In this document: piece by piece, positions 1-13,769 of the stretch
Position numbering within the stretch: the first letter of the stretch is position 1
How the letters are laid out: every line of letters starts with the position of its first letter
From: Edaphochlamys debaryana
Lineage: Eukaryota; Chlorophyta; Chlorophyceae; Chlamydomonadales
Direction of reading: 5' to 3'
Length of the DNA stretch: 64,000 bases
Assembly: GCA_016858145.1 (NCBI GenBank)
Contig: JAEHOE010000006.1
Location: forward strand, 1,674,001-1,738,000
Notes under the pieces: model-generated
The model's input: the letters and a program-made list of their open reading frames with translations, nothing else
Told to the model about the DNA's origin: nothing
The model's database searches: none
Translations under genes and position numbers: made by a program

Positions 1-1341
1 GACAAGACCAGCGCCACCGACAACCTCATGAAGGTCTTCACGGCGCCCGGCGGCGTCCCGGCCCGGGCGCCGTTCTTTTACGTCAGGAGGGTGAGTCATG
101 CTTGCCGTGCTGTGCGGGCGGTGCTGGGCGGTGTGAAAGCAAGGGCGTGCCGGCATGTCAGGTGCCCGTCGTGTAACCGGCCTCGCCCGTCCACCCTCCC
201 TACCTGCTGCGTGCAGGACAAGACGTCGGGAGTGCTTGCGCCCGCCAACGTCTTCAAGTGCGTGAGGAACTCATTTACGGGGGATGGACAGCTTAACCGT
301 TCAAGCATGCTGGCCTCTTGTGTTCGTTATGGGTTGCGGGGACAGGCCGGGGGGCATGTTACATCATGCCTTGCATCTTGAGCAGGTTCGGGACTACTGC
401 TCATTGCCACCCTCTTTCTTCATCCCTTGAACCTCGCCCCTTTACTGGACCCTCTATGGCTCAAGCCGCGCTCCTTGACCCCTATCCTCCAAACCCTTTC
501 TTTCCTCGCCCATGCAGCAACTGGCCCAACGGCCCCAACATTGGCCGCCTCACTGCCGACATGGTCTGTACCAATGGCACAGACTGTATCTACTCCTTCA
601 CGCCAATGTGAGGGGGCGGGGGCTGCTGCGGTGAACTGAAGGGGGGGAGGTGCAGTACGGTACACATCCCTCATGCAGCGCGTACGGCTGTTCAGTCCGC
701 CATCCCACGCGGCGGGGAGCGAGGCCTGCTGCGAGGTGTGACCGCGCTGGATTAGCCGACAGAGGCCGCTCTTGGCTTGGTCCAGGCGCCCCGCACGCCT
801 GAATGAGGCCCCATGCAGCACCGCCGCAACTCACCACCTCGGTCTCGCCGTCCCTTCCCTGACCCCTCGACGACTGCCGCGCCCCTGCAGCTGCCGCACC
901 CTCACCACGCCCTACCAGCCGGCCACCACCGTCAAGCAGCTGGCGGGCCTGTCCATGTACTGCGGGTGAGCGGGGTGGTTTACCGGTAGTTGCACACTTG
1001 CACACCGCCTGGGCCTATTGGGCCGAAGACCAAAGAGACACAGCAGCACGCTGGGTTCGATTGGGACGGCCCTTGGGCCCCTGCACTGAATGCAGTGGTC
1101 CTTCCACTTGCCTAGCTGGCCCACATCATGTCCTCCTCCTAGCCCCCTCCCCCGCCCTGACCCTACCCCCTGATCCTACCCCCTGCCCTGCAGCGACGCC
1201 GGCTACCCGCGCGAGCACCTGGGCTCAATGCGCATGGAGTCGGACGGCTTCGGCAGGTTGCGCTACCGCTACACGTGCTGCCGGTACCCCAAGTTCACCT
1301 TTGGCCCCATCTTCATTCCGGGCGGCGGCATCTTTGGCTGA
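1..1341 (+). CDS. 3' end of a secreted cysteine-containing family protein (copy A, partial)
   Basis: Five exons can be read: 1-90, 217-257, 518-607, 891-965 and 1194-1341. They sum to 444 nt, exactly 147 codons plus a TGA stop, so splice phases agree throughout. The 5' part lies outside the window. The exons match, in order, the last exons of copy D at 55.5-56.9 kb: a PFFYV/PFFYI segment, a DKTSGV/DKSSGV segment, a GRLTADMVC / ATLTADQPC segment, a QLAGLSMYC / QLAGLTMYC segment, and a final exon with REHLGSMRMESDG, a CC pair and a basic end. Family function is unknown to me. By analogy with the signal peptides of copies B and C it should be secreted or cell-wall associated. The tail after the CC pair (FGPIFIPGGGIFG) is longer than in copy D. 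Confidence 0.8.
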
Positions 1342-4300
1342 TAGGAGGGCAGCGAGAGAATCCGGTAGGTCGAGAGATTTATAAAGATCTAGCCATGGCA
1401 GCCAGCCCACGCACAGGCTACACGGGCAGGCCGGGGTGGAAGCACGCAGCATGGTGTGATAGATGCCACGCAGTATGGTGTGATGGCCAAGACTAGTCAG
1501 GACAGCGGCCAAGGTGGCACGTACACCCATACCCCATGCATATTCATATTTAAAGCAGCTTGCTGCCGGCGTTCATCAGGGTGCAAACTGGGGAAGCATT
1601 GATTGAGGTCGGGCATCTGCAAGCCCCCGCCCCAGCCGGTGCGGATCGAGGCCGAACGCGAGGGCCGAACGTGGTCAAAGGAAGCGGGGTATCAACGTTG
1701 GATGTGAGCTAATGTCGTTAGGCCAGGGTTGAAAGCCCGCAGGGCCCTGATGAGGATTCGGTGCCTGTCATTCAACATTCGCGTACGGTCAGCGGGTGCG
1801 AGCCGTACGCCGTACACCGTGCCGTGGATTGTGGGGTACTTGATTTGCAGTGAATGAGCGGGAGGGCGGGGGCTCAAACCGTCTCCCCTCTTCGGGTCAG
1901 AAACCTTCCCTTGTTGTTATGTCTTGCGTTTGTGCGCCCCCGGGATGCGTGCATTGGGACGGGTGGCGCTCGTTCGCTATGATGCGTGCATGGGGGGTTG
2001 AGCTCAACCGAGCCACAGGTGGCTCGAGCCACAGACGCCAATAGAAGGCCATACCATCCTTGCGCCGCCTCTGTTTACACAACCCCCTCCATGCCAATTC
2101 GGTGATGAGCTCATTAGACTGTGGGGTGAATGATGCACTTGCAAACTTTCACGTGTTGCCGCGGGGAGGCGGCGGCCGTGCCGTCTTCAGCCCGCCGGCA
2201 GCCCACGCGCGCACGGCGCGCCGCTTGCATCGGCTGTGTACAGACGCCGCGGCGGGTATATATGCATCGTACAATCTCTTCCGACACACTTGAACACTGA
2301 TGTTGTTATAGGAATCAGCCGTGAATACGAGTCCTGGACGGAAGTTAGCTATGCCATCATGGCTTCGGACGGATCTGGACGGAGTGCCGGGAGCGGACGC
2401 GGCCCCCCTGAGGTCTTGTTACACACAGTACCCGATTGAAGCCATTCAGCGTGTCTTGCGGTGAGGGCGACAAGGGGCATGGCAACCGGGCCCTCAGGAC
2501 AGCGTGTCTTGCCTCCAGGGGGGGGCAGATGCTTCTTAAACATACACCATGCCGCATCATCTGGATGGCGAGGCGGCCCGCCGCCCCCCGAGAAAAAACA
2601 GAACAGCCTTCCGATATATGCGCAAACACGGCTTGGCATGGCGAGAGGCTGTGCGCTCGTAACACGGAGGCGGCGACAGGCTGGGCGGGTTGGGGGAGGG
2701 CGGCGGGGAGAAGCTGGGCGACTGGGGAGACGGAGGCGCGTGACTGGACATGGACATTGCACGCTCGGCTCAGAAACCGACCGGTGTCGGCAGGCCTCTT
2801 ATTGTCGTATGTTACTGTCTATACAATACAAAGAAATCGCAGTGCTGAAATGGCAGCCCAAGCCAGCGCTTTTGAGAGTTGGGCATGCAAATCGACGCGC
2901 GACCAGTGGGAACAAACGCATAAGATCAAACCGTCACACGACGTATAATTGATAAAATTATGTGGTGAAAGAGTTGCAGAGGCATCGGCGTCACGCATTT
3001 AGCCGCATCGATGTACAGTTTACAGTCTCGTTGGGCTTGGACGTTGTTCAAGCGGCCCAGGACACTCTTCGGCATCGGACAGCATGCCCTGAGCTTGTAG
3101 CAGGCATGGACTTTTGTTGCGAGCCGTTCAACCCTGTCCAGCAGTGCCCGAGGGGCCGCGACATGTCGGCATGGCAACCCTTTGGCGCACACGTCGCTAC
3201 CCCAGGTCGTCACCACGGTGCTCCCCAAGTCCTCCGCAACCCACAAGCTTGCGCCCCGCGCATTATATGTCCAGCACGGTCATAGCATCGTCCCTCAGTG
3301 CCGAGCTGACGATCAATGGACGGGTCGGAGTCCATGGCACGGTCAACGGTTCCTGGCCAACTTGGGCAGCCGGCCATGGTGTGTGCGTCCCGCGATAGCG
3401 CACGCAGGAAGGAGCACATAGACACAGGAACGGCTTCAACTGGAGTACGGGAAGGCCTACTGGTCGGTCGGTTGTCGGTCGGGCGGGGCCCAGGGTTTTG
3501 GGGGCACGGTGTCCGTGGGTTTCGTTCCTTCTCCGCCCCCCTTTTGCCTCCAGAAGATATAGTTGCATGACCGCGTGTACTTGGCACGGCGTACGGCGGC
3601 AGGTTACCACGGTCCGACGGAGTGACACCCCTGAGCACATGCCGATGGACTGCCGATGGTGCGTGGGCGGGTCCCCGCCGCCCGGCCATTCAGCCCGGCT
3701 GGCTGGGTGGGCGTACAGGTATCAACGCGGAACTAGCTAGTTGGCCAAAGGGGCAGCACGCAGCAGGGATTACAGGGAGACGGGGAGTATGGCGGCCCCG
3801 CCCCCTAACCTGACGCTGTCCAAGTGTTGGCCAACCGCCGCCGTGCGCTTGGGCTGGAGGCAAATGGCCAGTGAGTGCCGTGGTCCTAGAGCGGAGATGC
3901 TGATGCAGGTTGATTTACGGTGGGGTTCAGCCCATGCATCCATAGACTTCCACCTAGAGAGTAATTACATTACTGTGCATTATGTACAGACCGCCGCGTG
4001 CGGAGGCAACGGCCCACGGTACAAGCCAACCCCGCGTCCCCTCGTCATCCTGCATGCCCACTGCGTACCCTCTGCACGCTTCCCGCCCACTGAACCCACT
4101 CCCGCCGGTGATTTCCAGCCTGATGCCAGCTTGCAAGCCCCCGGCCCTACATCGTCATGTTTCACATGGCGCCAGAACCGCCACCAAGCATGCTCATGCA
4201 GTAGCTCGTACATTGAGACGCCTGGTCCACGCGGGAGCACCGTCGGCACTGTGTAGCCGCCCAGAAGCCAACACTTTACGCCACATGCGTGCTGGCTTCG

Positions 4301-4832
4301 CTCTCCTGCACCGGTCGGTACTTGGTTTCTTGGAGCAGGCGCCGGCGCTTGGCTACGCGGGGTAATACGGGGCGAGGGGTGGGGCACGGGTCAGCGGGTT
4401 TGCTGCAAGGGGCGCATGCGTTGCACCATGCGCACAGTACGACTGTGTACGAGTCCTTTGCAACACGTTAGTGCCTTCCCTGCTCCGCGGCGGCGGCGGC
4501 CCTTGACCGCCGCCTCCGCCGCACAAGCGCTGCTGAACCCCCGTGCAGCCCCTCTACGTGCTCTAGCAAACCCCGACCCTTGCAGCCCATGCTGCGTCCC
4601 CTCCCTCACGTGGGTCAGGGATGTAGCAGCTTTGGGGGTCCAGCGTCGTCCTCGGCGGCCCGCAAAAGTATGCGCACCTGTGCGGGAGAGCGTGCGTGGG
4701 GCACGCGTGGGGAAGGGGTGGGCCAGAAGCAAGGATAGGGGGCGCACACCCGCTCCGAAAGCCGTTTACCCGGCGTAGCGTTACGCTATCAGACGACAAC
4801 AAACGTCAATCAAAGCAGTTCGTATGGCGAAC
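1342..4832. other. Intergenic stretch between two convergent genes
   Basis: About 3.5 kb lie between the stops of copy A (+) and copy C (-). It should hold both 3' UTRs. I read all frames and saw only short ORFs without recognisable domains or consistent splice-joined exons. I saw no repeat, RNA gene or transposon end that I can support. Confidence 0.5.
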
Positions 4833-7800
4833 TCACCCGGCGTCATACAGCATCCCGGCTTGGTTATACGTCGGGAAGCCGAAGGGGTAGCCGGCCTCCA
4901 CGCTGCTCAAGATCGCTCCAGGGACCATGCAGCTGATGTTGTGTCGGTCCAGCCAGATGGGGTTGGTCTGGGGGTGGGATAGCAGTTGGCAAGCGTGAGG
5001 GCGCTGCAATCAGCGGTATCGGGCCACTCAGGTTCCAGGACGACGCTACCAGCAGGAGGGCGAGGGCAAGGTGGGAGTGCGTGGGCACGATTCGGCCCCG
5101 CAATCTCCTTCCCACTCCCATCGCTTCTTCAACGCTGCACAGTCTGACCTCACCGAGAGGTAGGCGCCACCGTGAGGAGCACGCACCTCCACTCCTCCCT
5201 ACAGCCCCTGCCCGTCCCGTTGGTATCGGACCCGGCCCCCATCCCGTCCGGACCTGGTCGTAGCCGATGGCGGGTGGGCTGCCGCCGAAGCCAATCCAGG
5301 GCTTGATGCGGGTGATGCAGTCCGCACCGTTGCTGACACAGTACCTGTGCACGGGGCATGGGGTGGGTGAATAGGTGCGCAAGTAGGTTTGGGTGTCATG
5401 GGCAGCAGCCAGGTTCAGGAGGTGGACCCAACTGACGGCAGGTTCGATCCGGCATTAAGCAGGCAAGGGAAGGTCATGTGGTCGTCAGCCCATACAGCCA
5501 GCGCAACCCCGAAGCGCCCGACGCACTTGTCTGCAATTGTCCTCATGACGTCACCCGTGGCGAGGTTCCAGAAGCCAAACTCTGAGAGGCAGGGTTGAAG
5601 GGGTGACGGGTCAGGGGCAGGGGCGTCCGTGGGGAAGAGCAGGCAGACCTCATCTCAAGGCGCTCTGCATGCCGGATGCGGCCTAGTAAAGCACCTGAGA
5701 GTGAGCCCATGAAGTTGAGCTGGTATCTGCAACACCACGCCGGCCTGACGAATGGCCTGGCGAGATGCTTTCGGGACAGATATCTTCCTTTGCTCTTGGT
5801 ATGCGTGCCCCCTTTGCGCCCATGACGTAGCGTGTCCCCGCCCCCCTCCCATCCCCGTCACTCCGAGCGGTCACCCCCTGCGGTCACTCACGATCCTGCT
5901 TGTTCACGTAGAAGAAGGTGTCTTGGGGATTGGGCGCAGCGCCTGCGTACACCTGGGGGAGCGGAGGTGGGCAGCCGTACGTTGTGTTGCCAGTGAACAG
6001 CGTGGTGCTCGCAGTAGGAGCATGCCAAACAAGGTGTCATCGAGCGACACAGAACCTTGCTTTCAGGCCCGACCCAAGATGCCACAAGCTATAGATTGCT
6101 TGTGCCTACTCTGTGTCGTTGCGAGCAGGGAACCTTTGCCGACCCGGCGCGAACTCAACATGTTGTTGGGAAGGCACACACAACTCGAACACGCCCCAGA
6201 AGCAAAGATTTACTCCTTTTGTATGTTGAAGTTCATGTTGAAGCTTAGCGCGAGATAGTTCCGTCAAGTTTGCTCGCATGTTGCGGATGTTGGCGACAAA
6301 CGTCACCGCTCCAGCCGTGGGCCCAGCGCGTCGTTGCTGTTTATTTACTATATACTTTAGTGCCGCTTACATTCTTGAATGGGTAGTTGTCGCGGGCCGG
6401 CATGTATGGACATGTGACACGTGACATGTGACACCCCCGCGGAGCGTGTCCTTCTGCCCAGCTATTCCAGGGCCCGGCCCATCCCCCAGCTCGAGGAATA
6501 TGTTGTCCGATATTGTTACTTCAGCCCCGGGCAACCAGCCCGCCCCCGAAGTCTGGCGTGCAACCCCATGCGTACCCGGAAGCGGTCTTGGGCGTTGGGG
6601 TCTAAGTTGATCTCCATGCGCACGCTCCCCGTCCGGCGGTGCGCCACAACCATGTTGTTGCCGGACTTCTGCACGCAGTTCTCTCGTATGCAGAACCGGT
6701 CTGGGGATCGAGGCACGGCGGATGGAGGATGGAGTTGCGTAAACTTCCGCCGCCAAGTTGCACGCACTGCCTTGCACCCATAACTGGTGCTTTACGTCGA
6801 CATCAACTTCTCTCATCCATCCTTCCTACCTGGCCGGATGCCGCCGCCGCCAGGCAAGGGCTTCAGCTTGGTCTGCCACAGGTTCATCTGCATGGGGGTA
6901 ACCACGGCACCACGCGTCGGAGACAGCCGGGCCCACTTGCGGTGAGTGGGATTCTGCCCGCCTCACGCCGAACGCTGCAGCATATTCTTGAGAGTTGAGC
7001 CTAACTGTCGTCCAACACACATCACAATCAGTTGCCCCATCCAATTACTTGCCGTGGCCTCCAATGCAGCGATGCGCTTGATCTCCTCGTTCCTCTGGGA
7101 GTTGTACCTGGGGAGCAAAGCAACTTGAGTCCGGCCGGCTCGCAGGCGGCAGCCATGAGAACTGCACACGCACAGGATCCGTGGGTAACCGTGCGTTGCA
7201 ATATGTACTCACATCAGCGCTCGGTAGGAGCCGCTCACGTCCCTGCATGCGGGGGCCGGGGAGGGGCGGTCCCTCAGCATCACGAGCGTTACCCTAACCT
7301 TGAGGTCCTAGCACGGCAGGACGAGTACTACTTCTCCAGTGAAGGGACGGAGTTGGCACTGGTAAGAGCACGAGACATGCACCTTCGGGCGGGCACCTTC
7401 ATAGAGGGGGGGCCCTAGCGAAGCGTGTTCCCCTGGGGGGGAGATCCCGCGCACCCTTACTTCGGCCCACTGGTCACACTCCTATCTTCGTACTCACGTG
7501 CTAATATAGACCTCCGTGTAGTTGTTCTTGGGTGCGCTGTCCGCCGAGGAGACCGCCGAACAAGACAGGATGTTAAAGATGGGACGGGCGCATAGCGGAG
7601 GAGCAGCGCAGGGCACCCGGAAGTCGCAGAGCCGCGATGTGACCCGCCCCGCCCCTCCGCCCACAGACTACCAAAGGACTACCCACAGACTCTGACCTGG
7701 CGGTAACCTTGCAGAAAAGCTGCGGACATGGGAGACAACAGCAGTGCCCAGCAGAGTTAGTACAAGGCTCAAGCGGCCCGTCGGCCCACACTCTGTGCTC

Positions 7801-10474
7801 CCGGCCCGTCGCCCCTCACTGCCGTACATACCGTATAGTAGGATTCAGCAATCAAGGTCAGGGGGAAAACCACAGACTGATGCATGCGCCGTCGGCCGCC
7901 CACGCCAAAGGTGTTTGCGGGGTCCGTGGCGGCGGCCTCGGCGTCGAGGCCCTCGGGCTCGCCCTCCCACAGCAGGCGGCGGACTGCGGTGGTGCCTGGA
8001 GTCGCATAGGCGTACAGCTTGCAGGTGGCGGCGCCGGCGGGGTAGACAAACAGCCCTGCGGGGCGGCGGGAGAGGTCGGTGCTGGCGGACAGAGGTGGGA
8101 TTGGAGTGGGTGGCTGAAAGGGTTTGCCAAGTGCATCATCAGTCTTGCCGCATCAAAACGCGGACCACGCTAACCTTGCAGCCGGGCAGTCGCAGTGCCG
8201 CTGGGAGCATTCCACTGAGGGAGTATCAGGCAGCAGGGCAGGCCGGTCAATGACATCATAAGGCGTTCAAGCATGCACCTGAGGATATCCCGCCTCCTCC
8301 GCCGAGCATGAGCCCAAGCGGCCTTTCCCCCATCGAACAAATGGCTCGCCGTAGGGCGTCTAGGACAGACAGACCCGCTCGCCGTCCCATGGACGGACCC
8401 GCCCTGGGCCCATGACGGGCCCGCCCTGGGCCCGCACCCACCAGTATGTCGATGGTGATGCTCCTGGACATGTACCCCACCTGCGCCAGTCGGGACAGGA
8501 ACAAGAGTAATAAGAAACTAGCAAGAGTACGGGCGGTTGATACGAGGACGGATGTTCAAGGAAGGGGGAGGCCGAGTAACACGTTCCCCGTTCGCCAAAG
8601 CCACTCCACACTCGGGTCATAGGAGAACGTACCGTTTGGCTGATGTCCATTCCAGATTGGCCCAGCGCCAGGCCTGAGACGTGCAACGTGGGAATCCAGT
8701 GAAGATCAAAGGTTTCCCACCATCATGGCTTCTATGACGGCGTGCCTAGAGGTCTGAAGCCTTGACGCCGACGGACCTGCGCCCCACCCAGCCAGTCAGG
8801 AGTTCACTCACACTGCTTGTAGGCCTCGTGGACCTTTGGCTCGATGTAGGTCGCCATGCCTGAGATGCGAGAGTCGCTGAGACTCTAGGCGCGTGGCAAA
8901 CGGGGGGGAGGAGTAAGGTCGGTGGCTGGTTGTCAGTCAGGAGAGGTGCGGCCAGGGCAGGTGCATGCGTGCATGATTGCATGGGCCCCTTGCGCTGCGC
9001 CCATCCCGCGAGCCCAGGAGCTTGCGCACCGTGATGGACGAGTTGCTGCAGCCCCAAGACTTGTAGTTCCTGGCGGTGGGAGGGCAGGCGGTGGGGTGCC
9101 GTGGGCATGGGTGACGTGTGAGGCCCAGCAACTCGCACATGAGCAGATGCGCAATCACGCGCGCGGAGTGCACGGGTACCGGATCTTCCCAGACAAATGT
9201 CTGGTCGCACACGAAATGCGATATGCGCATTGACTCACTGAATGCTGGTGACAGCCTCTTGAAACTTTACGAAGGGGCGCAGGTGACGTGGAGGGCAGCG
9301 AGCAGGACAGAGGGCCGGCGGGCATTCAGCAAGATGGAGCAGATGCATGCAAAGCGCTGCCAACCAGCCCAACCACATACTTTGGTTGAGTCGCTGAACA
9401 TGCTGGATCCCCCGCCGTTAGCCTTGCCGCCGAAGCCCATGTAGCTGGCTGCGAGCAGACGGGCATTTCGGCGGTTGGGCTTTGGGTGGAAGGGCCTGGA
9501 AGGTTAGGCGGAACGGTGATCTCCGGGTCACCAGAAGCAACGCGCTCGACATCAACCGCCCGCCACGCACCGGCAACGTTAAACCTGAAGGCCCAGCTCT
9601 TTGCTTCCGAGGTTGCAGTGAGCTTCTGGTAATCACTGTAGGGGTAGGGGCACGGCAGGTGGGTAAGTACGATTAAACAGCAGGACGGAATCTCTCTCTG
9701 AGAGCTGGGGGGCTTATGTTGTCCCCAAAGGCAAGCATGAATCCCTTCAGGTACCGCAGGCACAAATTTGCTGACAGAGGCAAGGCCTCCATACCCCGGC
9801 CTCCGCCGGCCTCCCGAGCGAGCCCCCCCAGCCAAAGCCCGCCCGCACCCCACAGCCTCCCACAGAAAGACCAAGCCCACACCCACAGGTAGTTGGTGGA
9901 CTCGAATGTGGAGCACGCCGCTTGCTTGCCCTTCATAGCTGAAGAGGCAGAGCTTGTCTGCGACACCCGGTTATACACTCCGGCCTGTGGGTGCGCATCG
10001 GTGTGCGTGGAAAGGGGGAAGAGGGGAGGGGCGGGGGTGGGAAAGGGCCGGGTTACATCACCAGTGTCGCTCCAGCAAGGCCCGAATACAGCCTCCCGCG
10101 AGTGTCATTTGCACCTGCAGAACTGTGATTGTTGTCAGGAGTGCAGCCGCGGCGCGTTACATGCGGGGAACGAAGAGGAGAAGGTGTCTGGTGAAGTGTC
10201 CGTCAGCGAGAGACCAGCACGGCGGGGACGGCACAAAGGTGTCGGCCAATTCCCGACCTCCCTAGGTGAGCGGAGGCTGCTTCAATACCCCGCAAGCTGT
10301 CGCCTGGCTTAGTGTGAGCCTTCAGGAGGGTAAGCGCGCGCCTGTCGCCATGCCGCGAAGCAAAACCCGCTCACGGGCGCCACATTGCCTGGCCACGTCG
10401 CCTTGCGCCATGACGGTCACGACCATCAGCATGAAGGGAAGGCCGAGAAGACACATCGTTCTACTTTGAGCCAT
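4833..10474 (-). CDS. Secreted cysteine-containing family protein (copy C), many exons
   Basis: The start at 10474 gives MAQSRTMCLLGLPFMLMVV, a clear signal peptide, and the first exon ends at a GTGAGC donor. Exons recognisable on the minus strand run downward from there. They include VYNRVSQTSSASSAMKG (about 9.95 kb), WAFRFNVAGAWRAVDVE (9.6 kb), YMGFGGKANGGGSSMF (9.4 kb), NYKSWGCSNSSITVRK (9.05 kb), MATYIEPKVHEAYKQ (8.85 kb), SGLALGQSGMDISQT (8.67 kb) and GLFVYPAGAATCKLYAY (8.0 kb). Further down are NSQRNEEIKRIAAL (7.1 kb), DTFFYVNKQD (5.9 kb), YQLNFMGSLSGALLG (5.7 kb), FGFWNLATGDVMRT (5.55 kb), YCVSNGADCITRIKP (5254-5344) and a last exon 4833-4967 ending YNQAGMLYDAG. The order matches copies B and D, and some internal exons remain unassigned. 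Introns are long compared with copy B. Function unknown; extracellular location is inferred from the signal peptide. Confidence 0.7.
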
Positions 10475-10823
10475 CATTCTGGATTGGAGGCCGCAAGTCT
10501 GGTCTACGAGCTGAACCAGTTTTCCTCTGTACGTCTATGTCGAGCTTCGATACAATTTCCCGAGGCCCGCCGCTCAGAGGCCCAGTGGGCCCGCCCAAAT
10601 CGATGGGGCGGTTGGCGGGGTTTGATCGATTGAGCGATTGAGCAAGAACTTGGGAGGCAGCGCAATCACAAGCGCGTATTACAACACGTAACTTGCTGCC
10701 TTCATAGCTTGCTAACTAAGCTCGCATTGTGGCATAGAGATTGAGCTCTACGGGAGCTGCCGCCGGGCTCGCTGGACTAGTGAGCAACGCGAGCGTACAC
10801 GTCTGCTTAAATAGACTCAAATA
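10475..10823. promoter_or_regulatory. Shared upstream region of two divergent family members
   Basis: This 349-bp gap separates the start codons of copy C (-) and copy B (+), so it must carry both 5' UTRs and promoters. On the plus side a TATA-like TTAAATAG lies about 12 bases before the copy B ATG, which is close for a TATA box and may be coincidence. The divergent arrangement of paralogues suggests an inverted duplication and possible co-regulation. Confidence 0.45.
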
Positions 10824-13581
10824 ATGGCAAAAGTTCCAAAACCGCGGGGGCCCGCGGTGGTATTCGTCGGGCTGGTCGCGGTCGCGCTGAGCCTGCTCGC
10901 AACTCGCGCCCAAGCAGCCGAAACTGCTGGTAGCTCCTGTGCATCAGGTCAGGAGGGCCGGCTGTGTTGCCGTGGCGTGTATTCGCATTCCCGTCGCACT
11001 GCACGCCCCACCTCTAGGTAGGGCAACTCCTCACCCCCACGCAACCCCTCACTACCCACACCCTCACCACGCCCGCACGCTTCCCCGCACGCACCTCACA
11101 CACCAAAATGTAAACTAGGCCACCACCCCCGCGCCTGCACCCCGGTGACGTGGGTGTGGTCGCGGGGGTCGGCACCCACCCTGCGGTCCCCCCTCCCGCT
11201 CCACCCCCCACCCCCACCCGCACCCCCGCCCCCACCCCCACCCCACCCCAAAAAACATTTCACCCTCTCTACACACCCACAGTGCTCCAGGCGGGGGTCT
11301 ACAATACCTTAGCGAGCTCCAGCAGTAGCAGCAACTACTTTGAGACGCATCAGGCAAGGCCAGAAAGCGTGCCCCAGCAGTAGCATGGGCTGGGGCTGTG
11401 CGTGCGATCCGCCGGGATGGCGGTCTCAGCCACATCGTCCCCCTGCCGTAAATCCGAGCGTGCATCACTACGGTACACCACCGTGGAGCAGGGATCAACG
11501 TGGACCCCACAGTAGGCACCGTGAAGGTCTGGGGAGGGGGGCAAATGTACCTATTCCACATCCGTTCGACCCCCCCCTAAACTAACTCCCGTCTGACCCC
11601 GCCCTCCGAAGCTCGCTCCTTAACTCGGCCTGTGACTGACCTTCGACGCACTCTGCTTCCCATGCTTCCACAGGCAAGCTGCGCAGACTATAGCAAGTAC
11701 AACTACGATGACTTCAAGTCGAAGTTTAGCAATGACCACGCGGAGGGCTGGGCAGCCAACTTTGGCGCCGCCGCCTCCGCGTGGGGCTGGTCCGTGGGCG
11801 GAAGCGGCGGATACTCAGAGTACTTTTCCAACTCGTACGACTTCGAAGAGGCGAAGAAGAGCGTAAGTGCGGGGCAGGATGGCGACGAGGAACGCAGCTT
11901 GGCCTCGCTTGTGCGCGCTCTGCTGTGTATGGCCCGGCAGACCGGTTCTATCGATGTTAACCCCCGCCCACCCGTGCATCCACTGCACACAGGCTAGCGC
12001 CTACCGCAGCAGCAACTGTGGAAGCTCTGACATCACCTCGGCCAATGACGCCCGTGTGGCGCAGCTGGGCCAGGTGCGGGGATGCACGTGCCAGAATGAG
12101 GGGTTGGGGCAGGGAACGTCCGTTCGCTGCATACGCTCCGCTCGGTGTTGGGGGGTGCATCGGCGTGGCTGCTTGCATGCCCCCAACCGGCGGTGTTGCT
12201 TCTTCGCTTGATAACGTGTGGTATGGCCTTCGCCGTGTGCAGTTCCTGGAGCCTTCGGTCTACTCGGTACGGCCGCGCGGGGCTGGGGGGCCTCGTGTGT
12301 TCGTGCCTGCTGGGTGGGTGGTGTGCGTAGGTAGACCCCTCGAGCAGCAGACCCCACTGATCCCCCTTGCGCTTCTGCGACCCCCCGCCCCGACCATGGC
12401 AGTCCTACCTTTCTTGCCTGAAGGTGAGCCATCTGCTGGAGCTGGCTGCTTGTGCTGAAGTCTCCGAACGCACTACTCGCACTAAACCCCGCCGTCCTTC
12501 CTCGTGCGGACCCAACGCAGCTGTACGAGTCGGGTCTGCGCGTGACACAGACCCAGGGCTGGTCCGGGCGCTCCCTGGCTCTGGGTGAGCGCGAGGGGCA
12601 GGTTGCTGATGCAGCGTGGGTTTACCGTACACGGTAACCAAAGGGGCCATGCGCCCGCTCCCGAATCACCCCTGAGAGGGGCCAGGATAGATCGGCATTA
12701 AAGCGCCCCCAACTTCGCCCTCGCCTGCGCCCCCACAGACTTCTGGTTTACCCCAGCCACTGGCGGTGGCCACACTGCCTTCGTAACCGGCCTGGAGGTA
12801 CGGAACGACACATCAGCCCCCCACGCATCATCACCATGACGGCGGGACCCTGTCCCGCTCATCTAATTCGTGCCCCCGCTTCGCCGCCCGGCCGCTGCGC
12901 CGCACAGGTGGTGCCAGAGGGCCATGCCAAGTGCACGCTGCTGCGGGCCGACAATCGAGTTATCGACCCTGCAAAGCCTTTCTACTTCGAGATTTACAAC
13001 AAAACGATGCACACGGTGCGTGCGTGAGGGTCCGGGCCGTGGTGATGATACTAGTGATACATGCCGTTACCCGACATGCATGAGTCCCCGATCGACCACT
13101 CTCTGCTGGCCCTCCTGTGCGTGCAAGTAGTCCAGCGACATGCGCGCATGACCCATGCCCGCATCCCCAGATCGTGTGCATGCTCACGGACTTGGCGCCC
13201 CCAGACAGCTGGACCGACATCTAGTAAGCCGGGCCTGGGTTTAGGCGAGCCTACCCTGCTATGTCCTATCTTGCCCTTGCCCGGCGTGCGGCTGCATGCC
13301 CTACGCTGCGCTACCTGCTGCCGCCTCTCCTCTGACTGGGGCTGCCTCCGCCTGTCCCCAGTGTCTTCACAACCGCCACTGGTACCTACCACGCGCTTCT
13401 CTTCAACAAGATCTCAACGGCCACCCGGGGGCGCTTGACGGCGCTCAAGGACAAGACCAAGGCGCTCCGCACCACGCTGAGCCCCGACAGGCTCACAGGC
13501 CAGCTCAACGTCAAGCAGCTCTGCGTGGGCTCGGGCTGCATGGTGCCTGAAGCCTCGAGGATAAACATTGGCAACTCGTGA
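10824..13581 (+). CDS. Secreted cysteine-containing family protein (copy B), 337 aa, complete
   Basis: Eleven exons: 10824-10947, 11283-11353, 11674-11862, 11993-12073, 12243-12266, 12403-12423, 12521-12584, 12739-12797, 12908-13015, 13171-13223, 13362-13581. They total 1014 nt, 338 codons with the TGA, and every phase agrees. The intron after exon 2 appears to use a GC donor (CAG/GCAAGG). The N-terminus (VVFVGLVAVALSLLATRAQA) is a signal peptide. A Ser-rich stretch follows, then a Gly/Trp/Tyr-rich segment (AAASAWGWSVGGSGGYS) and mostly beta-type sequence. No catalytic motif is visible. It matches copies A, C and D exon by exon but stops right after LCVGSGCM, where copy D (LCVGPACF) goes on for about 200 residues. 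Copy B is therefore a naturally shorter or 3'-truncated member. Function unknown; probably extracellular. Confidence 0.88.
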
Positions 13582-13769
13582 GCGGGGCGCGTGCATGTCC
13601 CCACCGACCCCCGACTGGACGTCTTGGCCCTCGCCTCATCAACCGGTTGGAGACAGACTCCTCCAGAATCCTGCGTGGCCCTCGCCCCGTTGCCGGGCGG
13701 CGCACGTAGATCTCCCACGCAGCAGTGCGCCCTCTGCAGTGCGTGTCCGCAGGCTGCGGATGGACAGGA

